Source: Tardiphaga sp.
GTDB taxonomy: Bacteria > Pseudomonadota > Alphaproteobacteria > Rhizobiales > Xanthobacteraceae
DNA length: 64,000 nt
NCBI RefSeq assembly: GCF_028290785.1
Contig: NZ_JAQGJD010000227.1
Span: 1 to 64,000 of the forward strand
Direction of reading: 5' to 3'
The notes beneath the pieces were generated by a model that did no database searches, was not told the DNA's origin, and saw only the letters and a list, made by a program, of their open reading frames with translations. The position numbers and the translations under genes were made by a program. Below, piece by piece: positions 9,687 to 19,611 of the stretch (within the stretch, counting starts at the first letter, position 1; every line of letters begins with the position of its first letter).

Positions 9687-11093
9687 ATGTTTTCCTATGG
9701 CGTGATGCCCCCGCTGATGTTCGGCACCATGATCTGTTTCATGCTGATCGGATTTCCGGTTGCGTTCTCTCTCGCCGCGGTCGGGCTGTTTTTCGGCGTC
9801 GTCGGCATCCTCACCGGGCATTTCGATCCGTCGTTCCTGCAGGCGTTGCCGTTCCGGTTCTACGGCACCATCTCCAACGACCTGCTGCTGTCGATTCCGT
9901 TCTTCACGTTCATGGGCGCTATTCTCGAGCGCTGCGGTCTTGCTGAAGACCTGCTCGAAGGCACCGGCCAGCTATTTGGCAAGGTACCGGGCGGCCTCGC
10001 TTACGCCGTCATCATCGTCGGCGCCATCCTCGGCGCCATTACCGGCACGGTTGCGGCCTCCGTGATCGCCATGGGCGTGATCTCGCTGCCGATCATGATT
10101 CGCTATGGCTACGACATGCGGCTGGCGACCGGCGTGATCGCCGCATCGGGCACCATCACGCAGTTGATCCCGCCGTCGCTGGTGCTGATCGTGCTGGCCG
10201 ACCAGCTCGGCCGCTCGGTCGGCGACATGTATCTTGGCGCCATCGGCCCCTCGATCCTGCAGGTCGCGATCTTCATTCTCTACATCGTGTTCCTGTCGAT
10301 CATGCGGCCCAACGCGATGCCGCCATTGCCGGCGGATGTCCGCGAGCCGTTAAACTGGAAGCTGGTCAGCCGCGTGCTGTGGGGCATGATCCCGTCCATC
10401 GTGCTGATCTTCCTGGTGCTCGGCACGATCGGCATGGGCCTCGCCACGCCAACGGAAGCAGGCGCCATGGGCGCCGTCGGTGCCATGGTGCTGGCCGCGC
10501 TTCACAAGCGCCTGACCTGGCCGCTGGTGGAACAGGCCATGACATCGACCATGCGCCTGACCTCGATGGTGGTGTTCATCCTGATCGGCTCGACCTGCTT
10601 CAGCCTGGTATTTCAGGGCATGGACGGTGCGCGCTGGATCGAGCACCTGCTGACCGGCTTGCCCGGCGGCGCGCTCGGCTTCCTGATCTTCGTCAATATC
10701 TTCGTGTTCTTCCTGGCGTTCTTCCTCGACTTCTTCGAGATCGCCTTCATCATTATCCCCCTGCTCGCCCCCGTGGCCAGCAAGCTCGGCATCGACCTGG
10801 TGTGGTTCGGTGTGCTGCTGTGCGTCAACATGCAGACCTCGTTCATGCACCCGCCATTCGGCTTCGCGCTGTTCTACCTGCGCGGCATCGCGCCGCCGGA
10901 AGTGAAGAGCTCGGACATCTACTGGGGCGCCATGCCCTGGGTGTTCATGCAGATCATCCTGGTGGTGATCGTGATCTGGTGGCCCGGTCTCGTCACCTAC
11001 TGGATCGACAACAGCGTCCTCGATACCACCAACGTCAAGATCGACATCCCGCAGATCGAGATGCCGAAACTGGACTTCGGGCCGTCGAAGTAA
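9687..11093 (+). CDS. TRAP transporter large permease (DctM-like)
   Basis: A 468-aa polytopic protein of the DctM family. It has many hydrophobic helices and the family segments FMGAILERCGLAEDLLEG, GTVAASVIAMGVISLPIMIRYGYD and GTITQLIPPSLVLIVLADQLG. It forms the sodium-driven translocation channel with DctQ. The C-terminus has a short hydrophilic tail (IDIPQIEMPKLDFGPSK). The partner binding protein resembles the TakP group, suggesting 2-oxo acids or related carboxylates as cargo. Confidence 0.9.
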   Translation: MFSYGVMPPLMFGTMICFMLIGFPVAFSLAAVGLFFGVVGILTGHFDPSFLQALPFRFYGTISNDLLLSIPFFTFMGAILERCGLAEDLLEGTGQLFGKVPGGLAYAVIIVGAILGAITGTVAASVIAMGVISLPIMIRYGYDMRLATGVIAASGTITQLIPPSLVLIVLADQLGRSVGDMYLGAIGPSILQVAIFILYIVFLSIMRPNAMPPLPADVREPLNWKLVSRVLWGMIPSIVLIFLVLGTIGMGLATPTEAGAMGAVGAMVLAALHKRLTWPLVEQAMTSTMRLTSMVVFILIGSTCFSLVFQGMDGARWIEHLLTGLPGGALGFLIFVNIFVFFLAFFLDFFEIAFIIIPLLAPVASKLGIDLVWFGVLLCVNMQTSFMHPPFGFALFYLRGIAPPEVKSSDIYWGAMPWVFMQIILVVIVIWWPGLVTYWIDNSVLDTTNVKIDIPQIEMPKLDFGPSK

Positions 11094-11107
11094 AACGAGG
11101 CGCAAGC

Positions 11108-11863
11108 TCAACCGTCGAAGGTGACTTCGGCTTCGCCCAGCGTGTCGAAGCGGACCACGCATCGATCGCCGGGCTTGAGAAAGTCCATCCCGGTCCAGCT
11201 ACCGGTGGTGACGATCTGGCCCGCCTTTAGCCCGCCCGCCTCGCGCAGCATGTTGGCCAGCACCACCGCGCCGCCGAGCGGATCGCCGCTGGGATGACCG
11301 CCTTGGCGCTGCAGCACGGTCTTGCCGTTGACGATAAGCGTCACGCGCAGGTTCGGCAGATCGAGATGCGACCAGTCCGACATCTCTGGTCCGGTGACCA
11401 GCCCGCCATTGATTCCGCAATCCGCGAGCTGGTCCATACGGGGCCGGCTCAGCGGCTCGCGAAACCGACTCGACACCACCTCGATCACCGGCAGCAGGGT
11501 GACCACCTCGGCGATCTCCTCGCGCGTATAGGGCTCGTCCCTCGCCGGCAGATCGCGCGTGAAGCGAAACGCGGTTTCACCCTCCACCCCGAGATGCGGA
11601 ACGTCGGCTGGCGACATTCGTGCAGGGCTGGTGCGAATCGTCGTCGCCTCGATCCATCCACGCGTCGGCTCGCCGTCCGACGGCGCGCTGACTTTGAAGG
11701 CTCCGATAGGCTGCTGCAGCAAGGCGGCGACGCGGTCCTGGATTTGATGGGCTTCCGCCACGGACGACGGCGTGACGGGAAGCGCCTCGATCAGCACTCC
11801 GCTGCGGCGCGCGCTGGCGAGAAGCTCGGCAGCCGTTTCAATTTCAGCTTCGGTCATGGCCAT
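11108..11863 (-). CDS. 2-keto-4-pentenoate hydratase / fumarylacetoacetate-hydrolase-family enzyme (MhpD-like)
   Basis: A 251-aa protein of the MhpD/DmpE-type hydratase family. Visible features include the metal-ligand region GVEGETAFRF, the segment EVVTLLPVIEVVSSRF, and the C-terminal TTGSWTGMDFLKPGDRCVVRFDTLG. Such enzymes hydrate 2-oxo-4-pentenoates from meta-cleavage pathways. The start at 11863 (MAMTEAEIE) has AAGGAG five bases upstream. The gene lies between the TRAP permeases (convergent, 15 bp away) and the binding protein (same strand, upstream). That position suggests the transporter's cargo is an unsaturated 2-oxo acid. Confidence 0.75.
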   Translation of the reverse strand: MAMTEAEIETAAELLASARRSGVLIEALPVTPSSVAEAHQIQDRVAALLQQPIGAFKVSAPSDGEPTRGWIEATTIRTSPARMSPADVPHLGVEGETAFRFTRDLPARDEPYTREEIAEVVTLLPVIEVVSSRFREPLSRPRMDQLADCGINGGLVTGPEMSDWSHLDLPNLRVTLIVNGKTVLQRQGGHPSGDPLGGAVVLANMLREAGGLKAGQIVTTGSWTGMDFLKPGDRCVVRFDTLGEAEVTFDG

Positions 11864-11941
11864 GTGGCTCCTTCCAGGAACGTAACGCTTACCGGATTCG
11901 TGGTCTGTGCGTGGACGAAGGGAGACCCCCCTCAACAAAAA

Positions 11942-11967
11942 GCCCGGCCTTCTCGCGAAGGCCGGGC
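11942..11967 (-). terminator. Rho-independent terminator downstream of the TRAP binding-protein gene
   Basis: A perfect 10-bp stem, GCCCGGCCTT / AAGGCCGGGC, with a 6-base loop, is followed on the minus strand by TTTTTGTTG. It lies 24 bp after the dctP-like stop codon and should separate that transcript from the hydratase gene. It also has a T-rich flank on the plus strand. Confidence 0.85.
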
Positions 11968-11990
11968 TTCTTTTTCGAAACAGGCTTCGA

Positions 11991-13079
<1,089 letters not shown>

Positions 13080-13285
13080 TCAGGCTCTCCTTAGTTGCGG
13101 GCGTTTCCCTAGAATCCGGGAGCATGTTCAACGGGTGAGCCGCAGCCCGAGTCAACCGAAGACGCTCTGGTGTAAGGCTCTCTAACACGGATATTCGGCC
13201 GCGGAAAACACGGCGAGCGCGATCACCCGGTCCATTAGCCGAAAGTTCTATGCGGCAAGAACGCCTTGCGTTTTCGCGCCGGTGC

Positions 13286-14425
13286 TCAGGCTGCTGCGAC
13301 GACGCCCTTGAGTTGGTCTCGGATCCTGGCGCCGATTGCCCGGTAGATTTCGGCATGCGCGCCGTTCGGTTCGCTTTCCACCACCGGGGTGCCTGCATCC
13401 GACATGGCCCGAATCGACATGTGCAGCGGCACCTCGCCGAGGAACGGCACACCGAGCCGTTCGGCCTCGTGCCGCGCGCCGCCATGGCCGAAGATATCCG
13501 AGCGGGTGCCGCATTCCGGACACTGGAAATAGCTCATGTTCTCGACAATGCCGAGCACGGGCACGTTGACCTTGCTGAACATGGCCAGACCGCGTCGCGC
13601 ATCTATCAGTGCCAGATCCTGTGGCGTGGAGACGATTACCGCGCCCTTCAGCGGCACGTTCTGCGCCAGCGTCAGTTGCGCATCGCCGGTGCCCGGCGGC
13701 ATATCGACGACCAGGACGTCGAGCGTGCCCCAGGCGACGTCGCGCAGCATCTGGGTGATCGCCGACATCACCATCGGCCCGCGCCAGATCATCGCGGTCT
13801 CTTCCTCGACCAGGAAGCCGATCGACATGATCGACAACCCGAACTTCATGATCGGGATCATCTTCTTATTGTCGTCGAGAGTCGGCTTGTCGCGAATGCC
13901 CGTCAGCCGCGGGACCGAGGGCCCATAGATATCGGCATCCAGCAGACCGACACGCAGACCGAGATCGCGCAGGCCGAGCGCAATATTGAGTGCGGTGGTC
14001 GATTTGCCGACACCGCCCTTGCCGGAAGCCACGGCGATGACAGCGGCAACGCCCGGAATCTCGGCCTGCTTCGACATCGGCGATCCCGCCGGATTTTGTG
14101 GCGGACGGTGCGCGGAGACCGGCTGGACACCCTGCTTGTGCGAATGGCTGTGCGGCGCGGGGGGCGGTGCAGCGCCCGCCTTGCGCTCGGCGGTCAGCGC
14201 CACCATCGCGCCGCTAACACCGGGAACAGCGCGCACGGCCGCCTCCGCCTGCGCGCGGACGCCTTCCCAGGCGCGTGCCTCGGCGGCATCGACATTGATC
14301 GAGAACAGCACCTTGCCGTCGGTGACCGAAATCTCCGACAGCACATTGGCATGCGCCAAGGGCACGCCGCGCGGCGACATGACCTTGGCCAGGCCATCGA
14401 GAACTTGCTGTTTGGTCACGCTCAC
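13286..14425 (-). CDS. apbC: Iron-sulfur cluster carrier ATPase (Mrp/ApbC/NBP35 family)
   Basis: A 379-aa P-loop ATPase. The N-terminal MIP18/DUF59 domain (MSVTKQQVLDGLAKV...) is followed by a His/Pro-rich linker (PPPAPHSHSHKQG). The Mrp ATPase domain then carries the deviant Walker A SGKGGVGKST, LLDADIYGPSVP, and the CPEC metal-binding pair (YFQCPECGTRSDIFGHGG). It loads 4Fe-4S clusters onto apo-proteins in the cytoplasm. It is transcribed away from the dehydrogenase gene at 14700. Confidence 0.92.
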   Translation of the reverse strand: MSVTKQQVLDGLAKVMSPRGVPLAHANVLSEISVTDGKVLFSINVDAAEARAWEGVRAQAEAAVRAVPGVSGAMVALTAERKAGAAPPPAPHSHSHKQGVQPVSAHRPPQNPAGSPMSKQAEIPGVAAVIAVASGKGGVGKSTTALNIALGLRDLGLRVGLLDADIYGPSVPRLTGIRDKPTLDDNKKMIPIMKFGLSIMSIGFLVEEETAMIWRGPMVMSAITQMLRDVAWGTLDVLVVDMPPGTGDAQLTLAQNVPLKGAVIVSTPQDLALIDARRGLAMFSKVNVPVLGIVENMSYFQCPECGTRSDIFGHGGARHEAERLGVPFLGEVPLHMSIRAMSDAGTPVVESEPNGAHAEIYRAIGARIRDQLKGVVAAA

Positions 14426-14480
14426 TGGATGTCTCCCGGCCGGCTGGTGTCAGACCGGAGACATAGAGCTATTTCGGCCC

Positions 14481-14505
14481 AAGTACATGGCGAAAGTACA
14501 TGGCG
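14481..14505 (+). repeat. Short tandem direct repeat
   Basis: AAGTACATGGCG occurs twice with one base between copies, in the gap between apbC and the dehydrogenase gene. The 274-bp gap holds no other gene that I can support. Confidence 0.4.
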
Positions 14506-14699
14506 GATTCCCTGCGGTTGCCGCGACGAGTGTGCAGTGCAGCATGAGCATCGGGATAGCGGGGCTTTGCTGCACCGCCATCCGCGTTTATGGTCGCTAC
14601 TCAATCCTGCCAACCGCCTTCTGGGCACGCGCGGGCCCGTCACCTCACCTCACGCACCACGTTCGGCAGTCAAGCCGACAACATCCTAAGGGTATGGAC

Positions 14700-15569
14700 A
14701 TGGCTAAAGTTGCTTTCATCGGTCTCGGCGTCATGGGTTTCCCGATGGCCGGTCATTTGGTCGCCAAGGGCGGCCACGAGGTCACCGTCTACAACCGCAA
14801 CGCCGCCAAATCCAAGGCCTGGGCCGAGAAGTTCGGCGGCCGTTCCGCACCGACGCCGCAGTCAGCAGCCGAAGGCCAGGAATTCGTGATGGCCTGCGTC
14901 GGCAATGACGATGACCTGCGCGCCGTGACCATCGGCAAGGACGGCGCGTTCGCGGGGATGGCGAAAGGCGCGATCTTCGTCGATCACACCACCGCTTCGG
15001 CCGAAGTGGCGCGCGAACTCGATGCTGCGGCGACCAAGGCCGGCTTCCAGTTCATCGATGCGCCGGTTTCGGGCGGTCAGGCCGGCGCCGAGAACGGCGC
15101 CCTCACCGTGATGTGCGGCGGCGCCACCGCGCCCTACGCCAAGGCCGAGCCGGTGATCGCCGCCTATGCCAAGATGTGCAAGCTGCTGGGACCGGCCGGT
15201 TCGGGGCAGCTTACCAAAATGGTCAACCAGATCTGCATCGCAGGCCTAGTCGAGGCGCTGTCCGAAGGCATCCATTTTGCCAAGAAGGCCGGCCTCGACG
15301 TCAATGCGGTGGTCGAAGTGATCTCCAAGGGCGCGGCGCAGTCCTGGCAGATGGAGAACCGCCACAAGACCATGAACGACGGCAAGTTCGATTTCGGCTT
15401 CGCCGTGGAATGGATGCGCAAGGATCTCTCGATCTGCCTCGCCGAAGCCCGCCGCAACGGCGCCAGCCTGCCGGTCACCGCGGTCGTCGATGCGTTCTAT
15501 TCGGAGGTCGAGACCATGGGCGGCAAGCGCTGGGACACGTCGAGCCTGCTGGCCCGCTTGCAGCGCTGA
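14700..15569 (+). CDS. Beta-hydroxyacid dehydrogenase (3-hydroxyisobutyrate dehydrogenase family)
   Basis: A 289-aa NAD(P)-dependent oxidoreductase. The N-terminal Rossmann motif FIGLGVMGFPMAGHL, the substrate-binding signature FIDAPVSGGQAGAENGALTVMCGG, and the catalytic Lys region GSGQLTKMVNQI define the HIBADH/tartronate-semialdehyde-reductase/GLYR family. The exact substrate cannot be fixed from sequence. The start at 14700 has AAGG eight bases upstream. ATG 14694 is an alternative. The 1.6-kb ORF in the track is a read-through of an upstream open frame antisense to apbC. Confidence 0.82.
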   Translation: MAKVAFIGLGVMGFPMAGHLVAKGGHEVTVYNRNAAKSKAWAEKFGGRSAPTPQSAAEGQEFVMACVGNDDDLRAVTIGKDGAFAGMAKGAIFVDHTTASAEVARELDAAATKAGFQFIDAPVSGGQAGAENGALTVMCGGATAPYAKAEPVIAAYAKMCKLLGPAGSGQLTKMVNQICIAGLVEALSEGIHFAKKAGLDVNAVVEVISKGAAQSWQMENRHKTMNDGKFDFGFAVEWMRKDLSICLAEARRNGASLPVTAVVDAFYSEVETMGGKRWDTSSLLARLQR

Positions 15570-15753
15570 ACCGACTGTTCCGGAGCACATTTCGACGGCG
15601 CGCGGCCATCTTCCCGGCTGCGCCCGTCAAGCCGATTTTCATACGAAATTAACCCGATTATCGCGTTCTTTAAGGCACCTCTTAATGATTGTGCGGCACT
15701 GATAGACGCAGTGGAAATTCGTGCGTCTGGCGTGCAGGATTCGTGTAAGCGTG

Positions 15754-17355
15754 ATGAGTAAGCCCGCAGATAGGCCCGAAGTCGTTCAGCTCCCGGCCGA
15801 AAAACCGATCGTTGCGCCGGCGCGAAATCGCCGGGCAGCGGCGCAGCGGGTCCGCGAGGCGCGCGACCGGTTAACCTCAACTTCCGGAACCCGCCCGGCA
15901 TTCGACCGCGAATTGCTCCGGCAATACGCCCAGACACGGCTGTCCGCCTCGCTGGTGGTGACACTGCTGGTGATCGGCACCGGTCTGCTGTTCGGGTTCT
16001 GGATGCAGCCGCTGCCGGCCGCCATCTGGGCCTGCGCGATGCTGTGCATCCACGCCGCGATCGTCCGCACTTGCACGCGTTACCTGGCCGAGCCGCCCGC
16101 CCAAAACCGCACCCGCAAATGGCGGATGCGGTTCATCCTGCTCGACCTGCTCTATGGCATGTGCTGGACCGTGGTTCTGGTACATCCGACCGGCATCGAT
16201 GTCGTCGCCAATTCGCTGATGATGTTCCTGATGCTGCTGGTGGTCGCGGTCTCCAGCATGCTGGCGGCGAGCCTGCCGATCGCGGCGTTTGCGGCCACCG
16301 CGCCGGTGACACTTGGCGTCGCACTGAACTTCGTCCTGCGCGGCACCTTCGACAATTACGTGCTGGCGATTCTGGCGGTAGCCGCCGAAGGCTATTTTGC
16401 CCTGCTGGCGCACCGCCTGCACTCCACCACGCTGGCGACGCTGGAAGCGCGCGCCGAAAAGGATGCGCTGATCGGCGAGTTGGAACAGGCCAAAGCGATC
16501 TCCGACGAAGCCCGCCATCGCGCGGAGGCCGCCAATGTCGCAAAATCTCGTTTTCTCGCCCAGATGAGCCACGAGCTGCGCACGCCGCTGAATGCCATTC
16601 TGGGCTTCTCCGAAGTGATGAAGAGCGAGATTTTCGGCGGTCACGCGGTGCCCGTGTACAAGGACTATTCCGCCGACATCCATAATTCCGGCGTGCACCT
16701 GCTTAACCTGATCAACGAAATCCTCGATTTGTCGCGGATCGAGGCCGGCCGCTACGAACTCAACGAGGAAGCCGTCTCGCTGGTCCACGTCGTGGCGGAC
16801 TGCCATCACCTGCTCAAGCTGCGCGCATCGAGCCGCGGCATCACCATCCATGAAGTGTTCGAGAACGGCATGCCGCGAATCTGGGGCGACGAGCGCGCCT
16901 GCCGCCAGATCGTCCTCAACCTCCTGTCGAACTCGATCAAGTTCACCCCGCAAGGCGGCGAGATCTGGCTCAAGGTCGGCTGGACCGCGTCCGGTGGACA
17001 ATATCTCAGTTGCCGGGACACCGGCTCCGGCATCGCCGAGGACGAGATCCCAATCGTACTGGCGTCGTTCGGCCAGGGCTCGAACTCGATCAAGTCGGCC
17101 GAACAAGGCGCCGGCCTCGGCTTGCCAATTGCCAAGAGCCTGATCGATATGCATGGCGGCACTTTTACGCTGAAATCAAAACTGCGGGTCGGCACCGAGG
17201 TGATCGTCACCTTCCCGCCGGAGCGGGTGATGTCGGCGCTGGCGCCGATGGCCGAGGAAGCCCCCTCGCTGCAGCCGGAATACGAGATCAACGTCGCCGA
17301 CGAGCGCCGCCGCCCCCGCAACAAGCCGATCATGAATGCGGGGACCGGGCTGTAA
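15754..17355 (+). CDS. Membrane-bound sensor histidine kinase (PleC/DivJ-like)
   Basis: A 533-aa protein with a basic N-terminal cytoplasmic stretch, about six hydrophobic helices (roughly residues 60-235), a short coiled coil and a HisKA domain with the phospho-acceptor His273 (SHELRTPLNAILGFSEVM). An ATPase domain follows, with N box (NLLSNSIKF), G1 (CRDTGSGIAEDEI) and G2 (GAGLGLPIAKSLIDMHGG). The HisKA sequence is close in style to the PleC/DivJ/PdhS group of alphaproteobacterial cell-cycle kinases. No response regulator is adjacent, which is common for that group. Confidence 0.85.
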   Translation: MSKPADRPEVVQLPAEKPIVAPARNRRAAAQRVREARDRLTSTSGTRPAFDRELLRQYAQTRLSASLVVTLLVIGTGLLFGFWMQPLPAAIWACAMLCIHAAIVRTCTRYLAEPPAQNRTRKWRMRFILLDLLYGMCWTVVLVHPTGIDVVANSLMMFLMLLVVAVSSMLAASLPIAAFAATAPVTLGVALNFVLRGTFDNYVLAILAVAAEGYFALLAHRLHSTTLATLEARAEKDALIGELEQAKAISDEARHRAEAANVAKSRFLAQMSHELRTPLNAILGFSEVMKSEIFGGHAVPVYKDYSADIHNSGVHLLNLINEILDLSRIEAGRYELNEEAVSLVHVVADCHHLLKLRASSRGITIHEVFENGMPRIWGDERACRQIVLNLLSNSIKFTPQGGEIWLKVGWTASGGQYLSCRDTGSGIAEDEIPIVLASFGQGSNSIKSAEQGAGLGLPIAKSLIDMHGGTFTLKSKLRVGTEVIVTFPPERVMSALAPMAEEAPSLQPEYEINVADERRRPRNKPIMNAGTGL

Positions 17356-17394
17356 TCGAGAAGCTTGCGCAAGCGATCCGAACCGCTTCACTAT

Positions 17395-17619
17395 ATGGAC
17401 ATGAGCAAAGAAACGCCGTGCATCGCCATCTGCATCATCGATCCCAAGACCAAGCTGTGTCTCGGCTGCGGACGGACGCTGCCGGAAATTGGCGGCTGGC
17501 ACAGCATGGACAGCGCAAAGCGGCTGGACATCATGGCGCTGCTGGCGGCGCGTATGGCGGAAGCCGGTCTGGCGCCGACCTCGACCTATGCGCCAAAAAA
17601 GAAGACTGCCATTTCCTGA
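17395..17619 (+). CDS. Small DUF1289 protein
   Basis: A 74-aa protein starting MDMSKETPCIAICIIDPKT. It carries the DUF1289 cysteine pattern C-x3-C...C-x2-C (PCIAIC then CLGCGRT), which probably binds a metal, and a conserved tryptophan (GGWHSMDSAKR). Function is unknown. It lies directly before the retropepsin-like gene with an 11-bp gap. A second ATG two codons in is also possible. Confidence 0.75.
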   Translation: MDMSKETPCIAICIIDPKTKLCLGCGRTLPEIGGWHSMDSAKRLDIMALLAARMAEAGLAPTSTYAPKKKTAIS

Positions 17620-17629
17620 CAGGTGCACT

Positions 17630-18142
17630 GTGAGCCGCGTGGCGCTGCTGGTCATTCTGGTGGTCGCCACCGCCGGAGCGGCGCTGGCCTATGGCGACCC
17701 CACCCAGATTTCCAAAGCCGGCGCCGTGGTCTCGGACATGCTGCGCAGCCAGACGCCGCCGCCCTTGCGCGCCGTGGAAGTGGCGCGCGGCCAGACCGGC
17801 GAGTTCGGGCTGCAGGCCAAGATCAATGGCGTCAACGCACCCATGGTAATCGATACCGGCGCGACTTCCGTGGTGCTGACCTGGGAGACGGCAAAAGCCG
17901 CCGGGCTGCCGCTGGAACTACTCAACTACAATGTCGAAGTGGAGACGGCCGCGGGCCACACCAAGGCGGCGCGGCTGACGCTGGATCGTCTCGCCGTGGG
18001 CAAGCTGGTAGAGCGCTCGGTCCCCGCATTGGTAGTGCCACGCGGGCAGATGAAGACCAACCTGCTCGGCATGAGCTTTCTCGACCGGCTGGAAAGCTGG
18101 GAAGTCCGCGCCGACAAATTGATGCTGCGCGGCTATCCCTGA
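17630..18142 (+). CDS. Retropepsin-like aspartic protease (TIGR02281/clan AA type)
   Basis: A 170-aa protein with an N-terminal signal anchor (MSRVALLVILVVATAGAALA) and one retropepsin-like domain bearing the catalytic motif VIDTGATSVVLTW. The later GMSFLDRLESWEV segment is typical of the family. A single D-T-G site implies a homodimeric enzyme. It is probably periplasmic or membrane-attached. The GTG start at 17630 was chosen because it precedes the signal sequence. The ORF track extends into the DUF1289 gene. Confidence 0.78.
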   Translation: MSRVALLVILVVATAGAALAYGDPTQISKAGAVVSDMLRSQTPPPLRAVEVARGQTGEFGLQAKINGVNAPMVIDTGATSVVLTWETAKAAGLPLELLNYNVEVETAAGHTKAARLTLDRLAVGKLVERSVPALVVPRGQMKTNLLGMSFLDRLESWEVRADKLMLRGYP

Positions 18143-18153
18143 GCGCCGCGACC

Positions 18154-18234
18154 GTAGGATGTGTTGAGCCTTTGCAAACCCATCGACGGCTGCCGAAAGG
18201 TGATGGGTTTCGCAAAGAGCTCAACCCATCCTAC
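18154..18234. repeat. Dispersed-type intergenic inverted repeat
   Basis: Long imperfect inverted repeat: GTAGGATGTGTTGAGC ... GCTCAACCCATCCTAC outside, and GCAAACCCATC ... GATGGGTTTCGC inside. This is the form of a short palindromic repeat that is scattered between genes in Bradyrhizobium-group genomes (from memory). It sits between two convergent genes and could also end transcription. Confidence 0.75.
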
Positions 18235-18237
18235 ACA

Positions 18238-19236
18238 TTACGCCGCTTCTGACACGACTTCTTCCGTATCGACCAATGCGATCGCGTCGCGCAGCACTTC
18301 CACGCCTGCGCCATGCCGGGTGGCGTTCTCCGAAAGATAGCGGCGGAACGCACGGGCGCCGCGCACGCCGTGAAACGCACCGACGAAATGCCGCGTGATC
18401 GAATGCAGACGCGTGCCCTGCCGGAGCTGATCTTCGATGTATGGGATCATCGCCTCGAACGCGTCCTTCACGGTCGCATGCGGCGCAGCCTCGCCAAACA
18501 GTTCGGGATCGACGGACAGCAGCCGCCACGGCTCCTGATAAGCGGCGCGGCCGAGCATCGCACCATCGACACGGTCGAGATGCGCGGCCGCTTCGGAGAT
18601 GCTGGCGATGCCGCCGTTGATGACGACGGGCACATCCGGCAGTGACGCCTTCAGCCGATAGACGCGGTCGTAATCCAGCGGCGGAATGTTGCGATTTTCC
18701 TTCGGCGACAGGCCGTTCAGCCACGCCTTGCGCGCGTGCACGACGAGGCCGTCGGCGCCGGCGGCGATCACCGCGCGCGCTAGCGTATCGAGCGCCACTT
18801 CGGGATCCTGGTCATCGATGCCGATCCGGCATTTGACGGTAACGGGCACGTTCACGGCGCGCTTCATGGCCGCGACGCCCTGGGCCACCAGATCCGGCTC
18901 CGCCATCAGGCAGGCGCCGAAGCGGCCGTCCTTCACCCGGTCGGAGGGGCAGCCGACATTGATGTTGATTTCGTCATAGCCGAAATCCGCGCCGATTTTC
19001 GCGGCTTCCGCGAGATGCTGAGGATCCGAACCGCCCAGCTGCAGCGCCACCGGGTGTTCGCTGGCATCGAAGCCGAGCAGCCGCTGGCGGTCGCCATGGA
19101 TGATGGCGCCGGTGGTCAGCATCTCTGTGTAGAGAAGCGCACGCCGCGTCAGCAGCCGGTGGAACACCCGGCAGTGACGGTCGGTCCAGTCCATCATAGG
19201 CGCCACGGCAAATCTATGTGATTGATTTAACAGCAT
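18238..19236 (-). CDS. dusA: tRNA-dihydrouridine synthase A
   Basis: A 332-aa flavoprotein that reduces uridines in the D-loop of tRNA. The N-terminus HRFAVAPMMDWTDRHCR, the active-site region INVGCPSDRVKDGRFGACLM, the conserved HARKAWLNGLSPKENR and INGGIASISEA fit DusA specifically. The start at 19236 (MLLNQSHRF) gives the usual family length. The ORF track runs 30 codons further upstream (19326) through AT-rich sequence that looks like leader. No good Shine-Dalgarno is visible at either start. Confidence 0.9.
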   Translation of the reverse strand: MLLNQSHRFAVAPMMDWTDRHCRVFHRLLTRRALLYTEMLTTGAIIHGDRQRLLGFDASEHPVALQLGGSDPQHLAEAAKIGADFGYDEININVGCPSDRVKDGRFGACLMAEPDLVAQGVAAMKRAVNVPVTVKCRIGIDDQDPEVALDTLARAVIAAGADGLVVHARKAWLNGLSPKENRNIPPLDYDRVYRLKASLPDVPVVINGGIASISEAAAHLDRVDGAMLGRAAYQEPWRLLSVDPELFGEAAPHATVKDAFEAMIPYIEDQLRQGTRLHSITRHFVGAFHGVRGARAFRRYLSENATRHGAGVEVLRDAIALVDTEEVVSEAA

Positions 19237-19413
19237 TTTTAGTACATTCAAATCGTTAGGTCGCGTCGTGTGCACCACATTGTACGCTATAACGACGTTT
19301 TTCCGACTTTCAACGCTCCGCTGCACGCGGAACGCACGCCCGTGGCAACTATAAGCCGACTGAAAAAATCAGACTCTGAAGAAAGCTAAGTTCGACGAGA
19401 GGGGAATATCGCA

Positions 19414-19509
19414 ATGAGCCATTCTCCGCCGAAAGGACGCGGGGGCGTGGGGCACGATATGTCAAAGCTGGAGAGCATTGTGCGATATCTCCGGGATCGA
19501 GGTCGATGA
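19414..19509 (+). CDS. Possible 31-aa small protein
   Basis: The ORF starts MSHSPPKGRGGVGHDMSKLE and ends IVRYLRDRGR. It has GAGAGGGG about 9 bases before the ATG. It is too short for the ORF track. The C-terminal half could form a basic helix. There is no homology evidence, so it could be chance. The end of the ORF overlaps the left arm of the inverted repeat at 19501. Confidence 0.2.
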   Translation: MSHSPPKGRGGVGHDMSKLESIVRYLRDRGR

Positions 19510-19554
19510 TTCCACTAAATAGGGCCGAGCAGATCGGGCTTTGAATCATCGACC
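19501..19554. repeat. 12-bp perfect inverted repeat with 30-bp spacer
   Basis: GGTCGATGATTC (19501-19512) and GAATCATCGACC (19543-19554) are exact reverse complements. The intervening 30 bases are GC-rich. Could form a long stem in RNA or DNA. Confidence 0.55.
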
Positions 19555-19573
19555 ACCGGCATCACGCCGGTGG
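19553..19573. repeat. Perfect 8-bp hairpin next to the longer inverted repeat
   Basis: CCACCGGC-ATCAC-GCCGGTGG. It follows the previous repeat directly and shares its last two bases. It could act as a terminator for the dadA strand or as the second stem of a structured RNA. It lacks a run of T. Confidence 0.5.
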
Positions 19574-19611
19574 CACCTTACGCGTCCATAGCCGTCATCG
19601 CGGAGTTCCGA

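Larger units (their letters stand above)
19237..19611. other. 375-bp gene-poor gap between dusA and dadA with structured DNA
   Basis: No protein longer than 66 codons is plausible here. The gap holds the dusA leader, one possible 31-codon ORF (19414-19509), a 12-bp perfect inverted repeat and an 8-bp perfect hairpin described separately. A small RNA is possible, but no promoter is convincing. Confidence 0.5.

Noticed and set aside
15670-15685. TTAA-N8-TTAA upstream of the sensor kinase, as a CtrA site
   Set aside because: The spacing is eight instead of seven bases and the CC after the first half is missing.
19349-19549. 66-aa minus-strand ORF between dusA and dadA
   Set aside because: No ribosome site, no recognisable pattern, and it crosses the inverted repeat.
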